From Brevundimonas intermedia (GTDB lineage: Bacteria; Pseudomonadota; Alphaproteobacteria; Caulobacterales; Caulobacteraceae): a stretch of 64,000 bases of DNA. The DNA lies in NCBI RefSeq assembly GCF_004614235.1, contig NZ_SPVH01000002.1, forward strand, positions 496,001 through 560,000, given 5' to 3'. A program made the position numbers and the translations under genes. The notes under the pieces were generated by a model. That model did no database searches and was not told where the DNA came from. It worked only from the letters and a program-made list of their open reading frames with translations. The stretch's first letter is position 1; each line of letters opens with the position of its first letter. Positions 15,522 through 24,763 of the stretch are shown here, piece by piece.

Positions 15522-18203
15522 TCAGGCCGCGCCGACGGCGGCCAGGTAGTCGTTCAGTGCAGCGTGCAGCGCCGAGGCTTCGACATCGGTTAGGCCGCCG
15601 CCCCAGTGTGCAGCGGCCAGCCGCCGGCCGCTGAAGCTGGCGGTGGCGGCGCTGGCGGCGCCCAGAACCCTGAAGGACTGGCCCGTAGGCAGGGCGGCGC
15701 TGGCGCTGGTCGACTGAGCGCCGAGCACGCCGTTGCGGAAGTCACGGACCGCCGTGGCGCTGACCCGGCTCCACATCGTGTGACCGGTGGACGTCGTCCG
15801 CCCGGCGCGGGTCAGGCTGCTGGCGTTGTTCGCCCGCAGCACGGTGTTGTCGGACGTGTTGCGGGGCAGGATGCGCGCATTATCCATGCCGATACACGGG
15901 GCGGCCTCCTGCACCTCCGTCAGGTTCCAGACGCCCATGTGGGCGCTGTCCTGCACGTATTGGTGACCGCCAGCCGAGGCGTCGAAGCCCGATTGCAGAT
16001 AGGACGACGAGCCGTTGCCCTGGTAGCCCCGGCTCCCCAAGAAGGCCGGGCCGCCGACCGCCGTCAGCACCTGCGACGGCGTCTTCATGTTCACCAGCGC
16101 CGCTTGTCCGTCGTGCGCGGCCAGAAGATACAGCGCATCCAGCTTGCTCCAGACGCCGGCGTCGATCAGTTCCGAGATCAGGTTCCGATAGAGAGACGAT
16201 CGAGCCGGTGAAGGCTGAACCGTCGTCGCGTCCAGGTAGGCTTGCAACGCGAAGTCCGCCGGATCTTCCTGGCGCGTGGTGTCTATCGGCTGCGCGTCCG
16301 TCCAGCCCGAGCTGAAGCCGGCGGACCAAGCCGACACGCCATACTCCAGAGGCCCCGCGTCAACGAGGCCGCTTTCGATCGCCAAGCCCCCGGAAACTCC
16401 TTGACCATCCTGGGGACTTTCTTCGACCCACGATGCCCCCCCGGAACCCCGCCAACGAACTGCATAGGTCAGGCCCGGACGCCCCAAGTCCTCAATGAGG
16501 ATGCGGATGCGAACGCCGTTCGCGCCACCCAATGCCAACCTGACAGGCTCGGCCGATATCACGACCGGCAACGGCACTCTGACGGGGGGCGCGCGGTCCG
16601 TGGTTGAGGGTCCGACACCCTCCTCCGTCACAGGATTCCAGGCATCCACGTTCGGATCGGCCTTGACGATGTTGAGCGGCACCCGGCCGCCGCGCAGGTC
16701 GATCGACGCACCCAACAGTTCGAAATCGACCGACCGCATGCTGGTCGGACCTCGCTTGCGCTCCAGCCGCCCATAGCGCCGGCGGATGTGGTTCAGGCCA
16801 TCCAGGTCGGCCGCCAGATCGCCGTGGCGATCCGCGAACACACGCGGCGCCATCCGCTTCATCAGTCGCCGCGCCTGCCCATGGCTCTGGACCCAGCCCA
16901 GATCTACCGGAAGGGGCTTTTCGTCTCCGACCTCCGCGATCAGGCCCTCGTCGCGCCAGTCATCGGCGGGCTGGGGGGAATAGCCGTGCGCACGGCTGGT
17001 GAAGGTCGCCTTGATGATGTTGTAGACGTCCTTGTCGGGCGCGCCCCGGTTCCAACTGGCCTCGACCAGGTTGCGATCCGACAGGACCACGCCAGACGGC
17101 GGCGGCTCGTATCTGCCGCCCTTGATGATCAGAGCGCCGTCGCCCCCCTCGGCCATCCAGCCATCGTAGCAGATCAGATATTGCGCGCGGACGTCGGCGT
17201 CCTCGGTCCCGATCTCCCACCAGCCGTGCTGTTCGTAGCGCGCCTCGTCGCCGCCGGCCGCCAGCGGCACGCGTTCGTTGCAGAGATCCGCGACGGCGGT
17301 GCGCTCCGCCAGCCGGGGCGCGTGATCGCCATACCAGTCCTCCAGGCAGATGGGCGGTGGCGGCGACGCGCTGCCCTCGCCCTTGCCCTGGATCCAGCCC
17401 ACGCCGTCCCGACCGATGCGCGGCAGGTGGCGCAGGCACCATTCCCAGTGGACGTGATTGACGTGGGCGTTGGCGCTCCACTTCCACGTCGCGGGGTCCA
17501 TCAAATCCTGATCGGGATCGCGCCAGTCATAGACCCTGCACAACCGCACCGTCGCAGACAGGGCGGGCGGCCCATTCGGATAGACGCCCATGACGTAACG
17601 ATCGTCGATCGCCTTGCACAACAGGGCCATCCGCGCCACGCCCTCGCCGACGTGGCTTTCGTCATACAGGTCCGACAGGCCGGCCGCCGCGAACATCGCC
17701 ACCAGCTCTTCGAAGGCGCCGTCGTCGCCGGCCTGACCCGTCTTGGTCAGAATGCGGATCTCGTGATCGCCATAGGCGCCGTTCAGCCGCTGCACCCATC
17801 CCTCGGCATCGACCGTCACGGCATCGTCGTTGAGCCAGAACTGTTCGAACGCATCGACGGGCTGGTCCAGCACATTGATGATCTCCACGTTCCAGCCCGG
17901 CAGGGACTCCCACAGGGCGCGCGGGCCTGACAGACGCGCCCTGCCCGTGCCAAGACGACGGCGCGGCGTCGTCTGATTGACCGGCACCTTGCCCTGCTCC
18001 GCATTCGGAACCTTGGGCGACACCAGGGACGACAGGCCGACGGCGGCTCCCACATAGACGAGGGCGTAGGTGGCGGCGTAGGCTACATTGGCGATCGTCG
18101 CCGCCGTCGTGATCGAGACGCCGGTCGCGGTCGCGGCCTGGAAAGCCGTCATGGCGACCCATTCCGCCGCCTTGGCGGCGATCCAGCTTATCGGGTCCGC
18201 CAT
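15522..18203 (-). CDS. Tail tip / host-specificity protein (J-like) with LamG-like end
   Basis: An 893-residue protein. Residues 1-50 hold hydrophobic segments ('AAIANVAYAATYALVYVGAAVGL' in outline) followed by 'VSPKVPNAEQGKVPVNQTTPRRRLGTGRARLSGP', the usual opening of central tail-tip proteins in this phage group. The middle carries 'YNIIKATFTSRAHGYSPQPADDWRDE', where J-like proteins handle baseplate-hub folds, then fibronectin-like repeats, and the last 200 residues look like a LamG sugar-binding domain. ATG 18203 is preceded by GGAGG at 5 bases; the longer frame overlaps the previous gene. Contains a dispersed palindrome at 16509-16523. Confidence 0.82.
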   Translation of the reverse strand: MADPISWIAAKAAEWVAMTAFQAATATGVSITTAATIANVAYAATYALVYVGAAVGLSSLVSPKVPNAEQGKVPVNQTTPRRRLGTGRARLSGPRALWESLPGWNVEIINVLDQPVDAFEQFWLNDDAVTVDAEGWVQRLNGAYGDHEIRILTKTGQAGDDGAFEELVAMFAAAGLSDLYDESHVGEGVARMALLCKAIDDRYVMGVYPNGPPALSATVRLCRVYDWRDPDQDLMDPATWKWSANAHVNHVHWEWCLRHLPRIGRDGVGWIQGKGEGSASPPPPICLEDWYGDHAPRLAERTAVADLCNERVPLAAGGDEARYEQHGWWEIGTEDADVRAQYLICYDGWMAEGGDGALIIKGGRYEPPPSGVVLSDRNLVEASWNRGAPDKDVYNIIKATFTSRAHGYSPQPADDWRDEGLIAEVGDEKPLPVDLGWVQSHGQARRLMKRMAPRVFADRHGDLAADLDGLNHIRRRYGRLERKRGPTSMRSVDFELLGASIDLRGGRVPLNIVKADPNVDAWNPVTEEGVGPSTTDRAPPVRVPLPVVISAEPVRLALGGANGVRIRILIEDLGRPGLTYAVRWRGSGGASWVEESPQDGQGVSGGLAIESGLVDAGPLEYGVSAWSAGFSSGWTDAQPIDTTRQEDPADFALQAYLDATTVQPSPARSSLYRNLISELIDAGVWSKLDALYLLAAHDGQAALVNMKTPSQVLTAVGGPAFLGSRGYQGNGSSSYLQSGFDASAGGHQYVQDSAHMGVWNLTEVQEAAPCIGMDNARILPRNTSDNTVLRANNASSLTRAGRTTSTGHTMWSRVSATAVRDFRNGVLGAQSTSASAALPTGQSFRVLGAASAATASFSGRRLAAAHWGGGLTDVEASALHAALNDYLAAVGAA
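16509..16523. repeat. Dispersed palindrome copy 1
   Basis: GCGAACGCCGTTCGC, exact. Inside the tail-tip gene, read as Ala-Asn-Gly-Val-Arg on the coding strand. Confidence 0.85.
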
Positions 18204-18628
18204 GCCGTCCTCCACGCCTGGACTGGCGACGCGCGCCCCAGCCACAATCCATCCTGTGTGACGACGGCCCATTCGCCGCCCCCGATGCAGATCGCGCCCA
18301 CCAGGCCCGACAGACGAGGCCCGACCCCGCGCGTCGCCATGGGGAGCAATCCGACGTCTCCGGCCCGTGATCGCTCCACGGTCATCAGACCGGCCGCATC
18401 GGCCCCGCCCTGCCAAAGGGCCTGCAAACCGCCGGCGCGCCCTGCCAGCCGCGCCGCACCAAGAGCGGTGCGATAACGCCCGCGCCAGCCGGACGCCGGA
18501 TCATCGTGGCCGCAGGCGGCGACCCAGTCGGCAGGCCACAGCGTGCAGTCATGCTGCCCCCAGGCGCGCGGCGTATCGACCGCTCGATCCAGCCAGGCGG
18601 CGAGGGCGACGCCCTTTCCCTGGGTCAC
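18188..18628 (-). CDS. DUF6950-like tail protein
   Basis: A 146-residue protein with 'WGQHDCTLWPADWVAACG' near its N-terminus and 'SRAGDVGLL' in the middle, the pattern of DUF6950 proteins. These occupy the slot held by NlpC/P60 peptidases in related tails. The Cys in HDC could be catalytic but a full triad is not clear. The GTG at 18628 overlaps the stop of the preceding gene (GTGA) and is preferred to a longer frame. A tail-tip assembly or peptidoglycan role is inferred. Confidence 0.65.
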   Translation of the reverse strand: MTQGKGVALAAWLDRAVDTPRAWGQHDCTLWPADWVAACGHDDPASGWRGRYRTALGAARLAGRAGGLQALWQGGADAAGLMTVERSRAGDVGLLPMATRGVGPRLSGLVGAICIGGGEWAVVTQDGLWLGRASPVQAWRTAWRTR

Positions 18629-19230
18629 GCGATAGGCGGGTGCGGTCGCGTGGCGTCCGCACTCAGGCGACCGACCAGGGACATGCTGTTGTCGCCGGGA
18701 TGAAGTCGGTTCTGTTCGGCATGGGTCCACAGGGCGGGCTGACCCACCCGGCGGCTGGTCCGGGCGGACCCCAGCGTGAGGGATACCGACATGGACAGCG
18801 CCTCGGCGTCCATCGACTCGCTACTGACCGCGATTTCTCGCGTCCCGACCATATCGACCCGCCAGCGGCGGAACCATTCGACCGGCGTGCGCCGCATGCG
18901 GGGGCCGTAAAACATGACCCCCAGGTTGGCGCGAACGCCCCGCACGCCGCCCTCGCGATCGACCAGCTCCACCGTGCGATCATCCACGCCGGACAGGGTG
19001 AAGGTCGTGCTTTCGGCCGCGCCATTCAGCAGCACTTCCAGCGCCGGCAAGTTCTGCATCCAGCCACAGCCTAGATACCGCCCACCCGTCGGATCGACCG
19101 CATCAGGCGGCACAGTGAACCCGCCAGAACCCGACCAGGCCCGCGCGACCTTCGGGCTCGTTGCGATCCGAAGAAAGACAGCGGCGGCCACCCGCCGTCG
19201 CCCGACGGCTTTGTTGACGGTCTCAATCAT
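18625..19230 (-). CDS. Tail protein, unknown family
   Basis: A 201-residue protein between the 234-residue tail protein and the DUF6950-like gene, overlapping both by 4 bases. The sequence is beta-rich ('ESTTFTLSGVDDRTVELVDREGG', 'AEALSMSVSLTLGSARTSRR') as in distal tail proteins. Its place after the tape measure and before the tail-tip protein suggests a distal tail or hub component. I do not recognise the family. Confidence 0.6.
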   Translation of the reverse strand: MIETVNKAVGRRRVAAAVFLRIATSPKVARAWSGSGGFTVPPDAVDPTGGRYLGCGWMQNLPALEVLLNGAAESTTFTLSGVDDRTVELVDREGGVRGVRANLGVMFYGPRMRRTPVEWFRRWRVDMVGTREIAVSSESMDAEALSMSVSLTLGSARTSRRVGQPALWTHAEQNRLHPGDNSMSLVGRLSADATRPHPPIA

Positions 19231-19931
19231 AGATAGTCGAAGCTCTCGACGAAGCCGATGGACACGTCCGATCGGAAGGGCGGACGGATCACGGGCCAGA
19301 CTTCTTGCGGCGAACTGGCCAGCCGCATGGTCACGCGCGGCGTCTCGAAATCCGCTTCCGCCCCGGCCTTCAGATCGGTGCGCAGCGGAACGCCGAAGAA
19401 GACCTCGCGGACCTGGCTGGTCGTTTCCGCATCTAGGTCCTCGATACAGTACGCGCGGTAGCTCGCCTCGGGATGGTTGAACGACCAGTATTCACCGCCC
19501 AGCAGCGGGCGGCCGGTCTTGCGACGGATCTTCAGGACGGTGTCGCCCTCCATCGCATCCTCAGCCAGTTCGAAATGGATGCGACCGGATTGAAAGGCGG
19601 CTCCGTCTGAAAAGCGTGCGCCATCGTTGAACCGCGACAGGGCTGGCCCCAGCGAGGGGTCATCCATCGGCCGCTGCGGATCGTCGATGATCGGCATGAC
19701 GATCTCGCCGCCGCTCGCCGCATGCATCAGCAGGGCGCGAAGGGTCCGGTGTTGATCCGGCTTCGACACGCGGATGTCGCCCAGCTTGCCCATCCACCAC
19801 CCCCCGGCGGACCAGTCCACGGTCTGCCCCGGACCGGCCAGCGCCGATCCGCCGCCGATCAGGGTGCCCGCAGGCCACAGCTGGAACGTGCCGGGCGCCA
19901 GAAGCGCCAGCGGAAAAAGCCTCGCCGTCAT
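19227..19931 (-). CDS. Minor/distal tail protein
   Basis: A 234-residue protein immediately downstream of the tape measure (7-base gap), where distal tail proteins are encoded. It has strands such as 'GDTVLKIRRKTGRPLLGGEYWSFNHPE' and ends with 'RSDVSIGFVESFDYL', an ending seen in proteins of this tail position. ATG 19931 with GAGGG four bases upstream is chosen over an in-frame extension that overlaps the tape measure. The family is not named. Confidence 0.62.
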   Translation of the reverse strand: MTARLFPLALLAPGTFQLWPAGTLIGGGSALAGPGQTVDWSAGGWWMGKLGDIRVSKPDQHRTLRALLMHAASGGEIVMPIIDDPQRPMDDPSLGPALSRFNDGARFSDGAAFQSGRIHFELAEDAMEGDTVLKIRRKTGRPLLGGEYWSFNHPEASYRAYCIEDLDAETTSQVREVFFGVPLRTDLKAGAEADFETPRVTMRLASSPQEVWPVIRPPFRSDVSIGFVESFDYL

Positions 19932-19938
19932 GCCGCCC

Positions 19939-22674
19939 TCAGTTCTTGTAGGCGCGGGCGTCGGCCACGGCCGTCGGCGCAGCTTTCGCGCCGGTTTCGA
20001 CAGACTGGGCGTAGGCCGTAGCCATACCTTGCTGCACGACACGGCCCGAGATCCGCACCACTTCCGGCTCGAATAAGTCGCCCTTGCGCGCCACGACCTC
20101 GACCACCACCCGCTGCGCATGTCCCGCGCCGCCGGCCGCGCGTCGCATCAGGTCCATCGACCGCGCATTTTCAGTGATCCGCGACCCGCGCGGCAGGTCC
20201 AGCAGTTCCGGCCCGCGCTCGCCCACCCAGGTCGGGCCGCCGGTCCAGAAGTCCGTGCCTTCGGCGTTGCGCCCGAACAGGAAGTTGAACCCCTTGCTCA
20301 GCCAGCCCCCCGCCCCGCCGTCAGACCCGCCCTTCAGCATCGCCGACCAGTCCATGTCGAACAGGCCATCGACCAGCTTGTCCAGCAGGCGGTCGGCCGC
20401 CCGGTCGAACTGCGACGACAGGGCGTCGCGGATGCCGCCCGAGCGAATATCCCCGATCAGGCCGCGAACCCCCTCGCGCATCCCGCCCAAGGTCTCGGCC
20501 CGCAACAGCTGGCCATATTCGGCGACGGCCTGGTCGCGCCCCTCGCCATAGTTCAGCGGATTTAGACGGTCACCCTCGATTTCACGCGCCCGCCGATCGA
20601 TCCAGTCGGCCCGATCCAGGCCGCGCAACGCGCCTCGGTTGCCGGAGGCGGAAGCGAGCGTCATCTTCCACTCGCGCTCCCGAACGGCGGTGCTGCGCGC
20701 CAACGCGTCGGCGCTCGCCTGTTCGAAATCCGCGATCTCCGACTCGACCAGATTCCGGGCAGTCGCCGTGTCTAGGCCCTTCTGCTCATAGGCAAGAATG
20801 CGCGCGGCGATATCCAGCGATCGCTCTCTGGACTTCACGAACCGGTCTTCTCCAGCCAGGCGCATGATCTCGATATCGCGCTGCTGCCCGATGTCCCGAA
20901 TCTCTCGGGTCTGTCGGTCCGCACGGGCGTCGATCAGCCGCTGCTGTTCTTCCATCGCCGTGGTCCGAGCCTTCTCGGCGTCCGTGCCATCGTCGATTAG
21001 TTGACGCTCCCGCGTGCGAACGGCGTTCGCATCCTCCAGCCTTTGAACCTCGGGATAGTCCTGCCGCGCCCGCGCGACCTCCAAGTCGATCGTCGCAGCG
21101 CGATCCTCGTCCCGACGGCTGCGCTGAAGCGCTTCTTTCCGTTCGCGCTCCGCCTCGGCGGCCTCGCGCCGGGCCAAGGCCGCCGCTGATCGAGCGCCAG
21201 TCCGAGCCTCCCGATCTCGACGCTCCTGGGCCTGACGGTCTCGGAAGGCCTGCTGGTTTCGCGCGGCCTCTTCAGCCTTGCCGGTGTCCAGAATGTTCTG
21301 AATGCCCTGGCGCGTTTCCAGCACCCACAGTTCCGACGCCTCCCGACGCGAGTCGGCGCTGTCCGGCCGAGGCGATGCGACGCGTCGCCGAAGATCGCTG
21401 ATCCGCTCGTCTTCCGTCTGGTGCAAGAACTCGCCCAGCTTGTCGATGGCGTCGGAAATCGACCGGCCAATCGCATTCCAGGCGTCGGTGATCTCTCCCG
21501 CCCGATCGGCATGGCCCGACACCGATCGCGTCAGTTCGTCCAGCAGCAGCTTTTGCGCGCCCAGCAGGTCGCCCTGCTTTTGCATATTCTCGATATTGTC
21601 CAGCTGCTCCAGGTTCAGCAGGCCGAACTGGGCGGTCATCGCCTCGCCGGCCTTCGCCGGATCGAGCATGGCCTTGGCCAGATCCTTCGTCGCGCCTTGG
21701 GCGTCGTTGCGGGTGAACGACGCATAGTCGCGCGTCAGGCTGATGAGATCGCCCAGCACCTGTTTGCCGATCTGGCCTGTCGCCAAATACTCCACGGCCA
21801 TGTCGCGAGCAGCCTTACGGCTGATCTCGCCATTCTCAGCCGACGCCACCGTCAGGTCACGTAGCTGGTCAGCAGTCAGCCCCGCCGTGCGTCCAACGCC
21901 CGATGTCGCATCGGTCAGGTCCGCCGCCGCACTGTCCGCCCGCTGCCACGCGACGCCCAGCAGGACGACGCCCGCAGCCGCTGCGGTCAACGCCCCGCCT
22001 AGGGCGATCAGACCACCCGAGGCCTTGATCCCACTGGTCGCTAGCGCGTCGAGGATTTGCGGCCCCTGCTGGATCGCGATCATCGCCGGGTTCATGCCCA
22101 TGGCGGCCGTGACGAACACGTCGGAGGCCTGACGCGTCAGGTTCAACCGCGAGGCCAACGCCAGGCGGGTCAGACCCTTTTCGTTTCGGGCGATCGCGGC
22201 GGTCGTTTCGTCGAACCGGACCCGCGCCTGACCTTGAAGCTGGGCCAGTTCTCCGGTCGTGATCTTCCCGGCCGCCGCGAGCGTCTGATATTCCCTCAGC
22301 TCATGGTTCAGCTTGTTGTTGGCGGCCGTCAGCGGGTCGATCGCCGCGCGCAAGGCTTCGACGCGCCGGACATCCGTGTCGCCCTCCATGAACACGCTGG
22401 CGGAGGCCGCCGCCGATCCGCGCGTCGGCTCGCGCACTCCCAGCATGGTGTTGAACCGGGCCTGTGACGCCTGCGCCTGAGCCGAATCCTGCGCCGCCTG
22501 CGCCATGGCACGATAGCGCTTCTCCAGACGCTCGGCCGCCGACGTCGCCTGCGCCGCGCCCTGTTCAGCCGCCGCGTAGGTTTCCTTGAAGCCCTGCGCC
22601 ACCTCCTGCTGGTCGCGGCGCAGTTCGGTCTTACCCTCAGCCTTCAGGCGATAGGCGATCTGGCGCGTCGTCAT
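19939..22674 (-). CDS. Tail tape measure protein
   Basis: A 911-residue, mostly helical protein with an N-terminal coiled coil (residues 20-80), a hydrophobic segment at about 219-243, long charged coiled coils at 480-620, and a C-terminus 'GTDFWTGGPTWVGERGPELLDLPRGSRI' typical of tape measure proteins. It sets tail length; at the usual 1.5 angstrom per residue it predicts a tail near 135 nm. It directly follows the frameshifted chaperone genes, with a 4-base overlap. A dispersed palindrome lies at 21016-21030. Confidence 0.9.
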   Translation of the reverse strand: MTTRQIAYRLKAEGKTELRRDQQEVAQGFKETYAAAEQGAAQATSAAERLEKRYRAMAQAAQDSAQAQASQARFNTMLGVREPTRGSAAASASVFMEGDTDVRRVEALRAAIDPLTAANNKLNHELREYQTLAAAGKITTGELAQLQGQARVRFDETTAAIARNEKGLTRLALASRLNLTRQASDVFVTAAMGMNPAMIAIQQGPQILDALATSGIKASGGLIALGGALTAAAAGVVLLGVAWQRADSAAADLTDATSGVGRTAGLTADQLRDLTVASAENGEISRKAARDMAVEYLATGQIGKQVLGDLISLTRDYASFTRNDAQGATKDLAKAMLDPAKAGEAMTAQFGLLNLEQLDNIENMQKQGDLLGAQKLLLDELTRSVSGHADRAGEITDAWNAIGRSISDAIDKLGEFLHQTEDERISDLRRRVASPRPDSADSRREASELWVLETRQGIQNILDTGKAEEAARNQQAFRDRQAQERRDREARTGARSAAALARREAAEAERERKEALQRSRRDEDRAATIDLEVARARQDYPEVQRLEDANAVRTRERQLIDDGTDAEKARTTAMEEQQRLIDARADRQTREIRDIGQQRDIEIMRLAGEDRFVKSRERSLDIAARILAYEQKGLDTATARNLVESEIADFEQASADALARSTAVREREWKMTLASASGNRGALRGLDRADWIDRRAREIEGDRLNPLNYGEGRDQAVAEYGQLLRAETLGGMREGVRGLIGDIRSGGIRDALSSQFDRAADRLLDKLVDGLFDMDWSAMLKGGSDGGAGGWLSKGFNFLFGRNAEGTDFWTGGPTWVGERGPELLDLPRGSRITENARSMDLMRRAAGGAGHAQRVVVEVVARKGDLFEPEVVRISGRVVQQGMATAYAQSVETGAKAAPTAVADARAYKN
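21016..21030. repeat. Dispersed palindrome copy 2
   Basis: GCGAACGGCGTTCGC, exact. Inside the tape measure gene, read as Ala-Asn-Ala-Val-Arg. Confidence 0.85.
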
Positions 22675-22988
22675 TCGTCGCTCTCCTTGCGCAGGGCCTT
22701 CAGCACGGCGCCTTCGATCTCAGGCAGGCAGGCGGACAACAGATCGGCCGTGGCGGCGTCCATCGACGTCAGCTGGGCGAAGGCGATCCAGGCGGGATAA
22801 TCCAGCCCGACCACCCCGTTCATCCCGACCCTCAGCTGGCCTGCGCAGCTTTCGGCAATCGCCCAGACCCTTTGGCCCGCCTCGGTGCGCGGGTCGTTTT
22901 CGCGGTAGGGGCACTCTGCGCAGTCGCCGCAGGCCTCGCAGAAGGCGGGACCGCCGTCGAAGTGCCAGTCTGCGAGCGCCCTGATCCT
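22671..22988 (-). CDS. Tail assembly chaperone, -1 frameshift extension (T part)
   Basis: A 105-residue open frame with no start at its head, entered by a -1 slip from the upstream chaperone gene. It reads 'RIRALADWHFDGGPAFCEACGDCAECPYREND' and so on to 'EIEGAVLKALRKESDE'. It has balanced protein-like composition and a four-Cys cluster (CxxCxxCxxC), whereas frame 0 over the same bases is a low-complexity Ser/Thr/Ala/Arg tail. The fused product would be 244 residues. It ends with a 4-base overlap onto the tape measure start, exactly where the GT product of lambda-like phages ends. An internal ATG at 22823 could also give a 50-residue product. Confidence 0.82.
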   Translation of the reverse strand, partial: RIRALADWHFDGGPAFCEACGDCAECPYRENDPRTEAGQRVWAIAESCAGQLRVGMNGVVGLDYPAWIAFAQLTSMDAATADLLSACLPEIEGAVLKALRKESDE

Positions 22989-23404
22989 TTTTTTTCGGCG
23001 GCGGCCCGCATGATCGTCTCGACATAGGTCCTGTCGATTTCGTCATAGATCGCCGGGTTCTGCCGCAGCAGAGCCGTCACATACTCGGCCGTCACCGGAG
23101 CATTGCCCTCGGGCGCCGGATTGGCCTCACGCCACGCCGCCAGAGCCTCCACCGGCCCGTTCAGAATGTCGTCAGACGGGACCGGCGCGGGCGACCCCAC
23201 GCCCTCCCATTCCAGCAACCCCCAGACCACGCAGCCGACGACGAACGCGAACTGCGGATCGTTGCGATCATCCGCCTCCATCGCAGTGCGCGCGAACCGC
23301 CGGGCGAACACCATCGCCTCCGACGGCCCGTGCCGAAACCGGCACCTCAAACCATCGGCGACATCGACCCACTCCGGCGGGGGCGTCTGAACCAGCTGCA
23401 CCAT
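22832..23404 (-). CDS. Tail assembly chaperone (G part)
   Basis: A 190-residue frame-0 product. Residues 1-139 look like a real folded domain ('WVDVADGLRCRFRHGPSEAMVFARRFART', 'VTAEYVTALLRQNPAIYDEIDRTYVETIMRAAAEKK'). The rest, after the slippery AAAAAAA, is low-complexity. Tail chaperones bind the tape measure and help the tube polymerise round it. The gene lies between tail tube and tape measure, the fixed position for this function, and starts at the stop of the tail tube gene. Confidence 0.8.
   Translation of the reverse strand: MVQLVQTPPPEWVDVADGLRCRFRHGPSEAMVFARRFARTAMEADDRNDPQFAFVVGCVVWGLLEWEGVGSPAPVPSDDILNGPVEALAAWREANPAPEGNAPVTAEYVTALLRQNPAIYDEIDRTYVETIMRAAAEKKGSGRSQTGTSTAVPPSARPAATAQSAPTAKTTRAPRRAKGSGRLPKAAQAS
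22988..22996 (-). other. -1 ribosomal frameshift slippery site
   Basis: On the coding strand the codons GAA AAA AAA GGA contain the heptamer A AAA AAA in the correct phase (22994-22988) for a -1 slip. Reading resumes as AGG ATC AGG in the T frame. Confidence 0.82.
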
Positions 23405-24726
23405 CAGGCTGCGTCCGGCACGACGTATTCTTCGACGTCGTTGTCCAGGACGAAGGTGACCAGCCGACCCGTCACAGGGTCCTGCGCCCCCTGCCAGTTG
23501 TAGTCCGCCTGGATGGCGCCCGGCCCCGTGATCGGGCGCTTCGCCTTCGGCAGATAGACGGCGTGCGCGACGTGGCGCAGAGCGAACGTCGTTCCGGGGA
23601 TGGCCCAGCTGAACGCCAGTTCGCAGGCCTCGCCGTTCTCTGCCTGGGTCTGCATTTCGGTGGAATCGTAACGAATGCCGACCGAACCGGTGACGCCCGC
23701 CATGCCCTCATCCACGCCGCCGATCCGACCGTCGCCGCGACCGACCGTCGGCACCGGGTCGGCGCCGTTCGAATAGTTGAACTGACCGCTGACCAGCGAG
23801 GGACCAAAGGGCATGCCATTGCGCCGCGCAGTGCCCGAGAAGGCCGAGAACTTGCGCATGACTAGGACAGACGGATCGGCCTTGATCGTGCTGGCGGCGA
23901 CCGGCGTTTCGCCTTGGGCGATCGCTCCGATCGTGGCGTTCAGATTTCCGCTGCGCTGAAGCGGAACGCCATAAGTGTTGGCCTTCAGCCCATAGTTCTG
24001 GGTGTAGCTGGGCACCTCGGGCATGCCGACTTCCGCGGTCGCGGACGGCGTGGTCAGCGATGTCGCGTCCACCTTCCAGGTATGACGATAGCCGCCCGTC
24101 GCCGAGCCGCCGGCCAGGGTCGCGCCCGAGACCGTCACTGCCGCCGCGCTGGCGGCTAGGGCGAAGCTGTTGCCGCCAACGCCGACGGCGTCGTGCAGCA
24201 CATAGATCTTCTGCACAGCGTCATCGCCCCAGTAGGAGGCCGCTGCGACACCGGGAACGGCGCTGGCGTTCAGGGCGCGAACGGCGTTCGCAATCGTTGC
24301 CTTGAGGGTAGGGCCGATCTTGATCTGATTGGCCCCGACCGTGCCCGTGGTGAAGGTGAACAGCTGACCGCCGACAGTGATGGTCGCGTTGTTCGCCGGC
24401 TGGGCCGAGAAGGTCAGATCACCCGAGGCAGCGACGCCCGCGACCGTGCTCGGAGCGCCGAATAGGAGCGTATACCAAAGCCCGATGTTGCGGGCGCACA
24501 GCGGCACGACGACGTCGCCGGCATTGTTGACCGCATCCCGACCCGGTTCCTGCGGCATGCGGCCGAAGCCCAGCACATCGCTTTCAACCAGCCCCTGTTC
24601 GTCGCCCAGATTGGCGCTGACGAATGGTGTCTGGAACCAGGTCAGCACGGACAGCAGCGCCCCATAGGACGCCTCCATGCCCAGCAGAAGGCGCCCATTG
24701 GCGCCGCGAGCGCGACCACCAGCCAT
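23404..24726 (-). CDS. Phage tail tube (major tail) protein
   Basis: A 440-residue tail tube protein: N-terminus 'MAGGRARGANGRLLLGMEASYGALL', typical of tube proteins of this type, then alternating strands throughout and a repeated beta domain around residues 110-240. It forms stacked hexamer rings of the tail. ATG 24726 with GGAGA 7 bases upstream is used; the longer frame has no ribosome site. It is upstream of the chaperones and tape measure. It is longer than lambda gpV, due to an inserted Gly/Ala/Thr-rich domain. Confidence 0.82.
   Translation of the reverse strand: MAGGRARGANGRLLLGMEASYGALLSVLTWFQTPFVSANLGDEQGLVESDVLGFGRMPQEPGRDAVNNAGDVVVPLCARNIGLWYTLLFGAPSTVAGVAASGDLTFSAQPANNATITVGGQLFTFTTGTVGANQIKIGPTLKATIANAVRALNASAVPGVAAASYWGDDAVQKIYVLHDAVGVGGNSFALAASAAAVTVSGATLAGGSATGGYRHTWKVDATSLTTPSATAEVGMPEVPSYTQNYGLKANTYGVPLQRSGNLNATIGAIAQGETPVAASTIKADPSVLVMRKFSAFSGTARRNGMPFGPSLVSGQFNYSNGADPVPTVGRGDGRIGGVDEGMAGVTGSVGIRYDSTEMQTQAENGEACELAFSWAIPGTTFALRHVAHAVYLPKAKRPITGPGAIQADYNWQGAQDPVTGRLVTFVLDNDVEEYVVPDAA
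24277..24291. repeat. Dispersed palindrome copy 3
   Basis: GCGAACGGCGTTCGC, exact. Inside the tail tube gene, read as Ala-Asn-Ala-Val-Arg. Confidence 0.85.
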
Positions 24727-24763
24727 ATCAGTTCTCCATGAAAGATGCCGCTGGGCCAAAGCC

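Noticed and set aside
18203..18416. N-terminal extension of the tail-tip gene
   Set aside because: The extension lies wholly inside the DUF6950-like gene. ATG 18203 has a good GGAGG site and gives the usual N-terminus.
22671..22823. Stand-alone 50-residue gene MNGVVGLDYPAWIAF...
   Set aside because: It is in frame with, and part of, the frameshift extension. A separate start is possible but not needed.
22720..23046. 108-codon minus-strand Arg-rich frame across the chaperone region
   Set aside because: It is in the third frame. The -1 frame from the slippery site gives a protein-like sequence ending at the tape measure start, while this one is an Arg/Gly-rich shadow.
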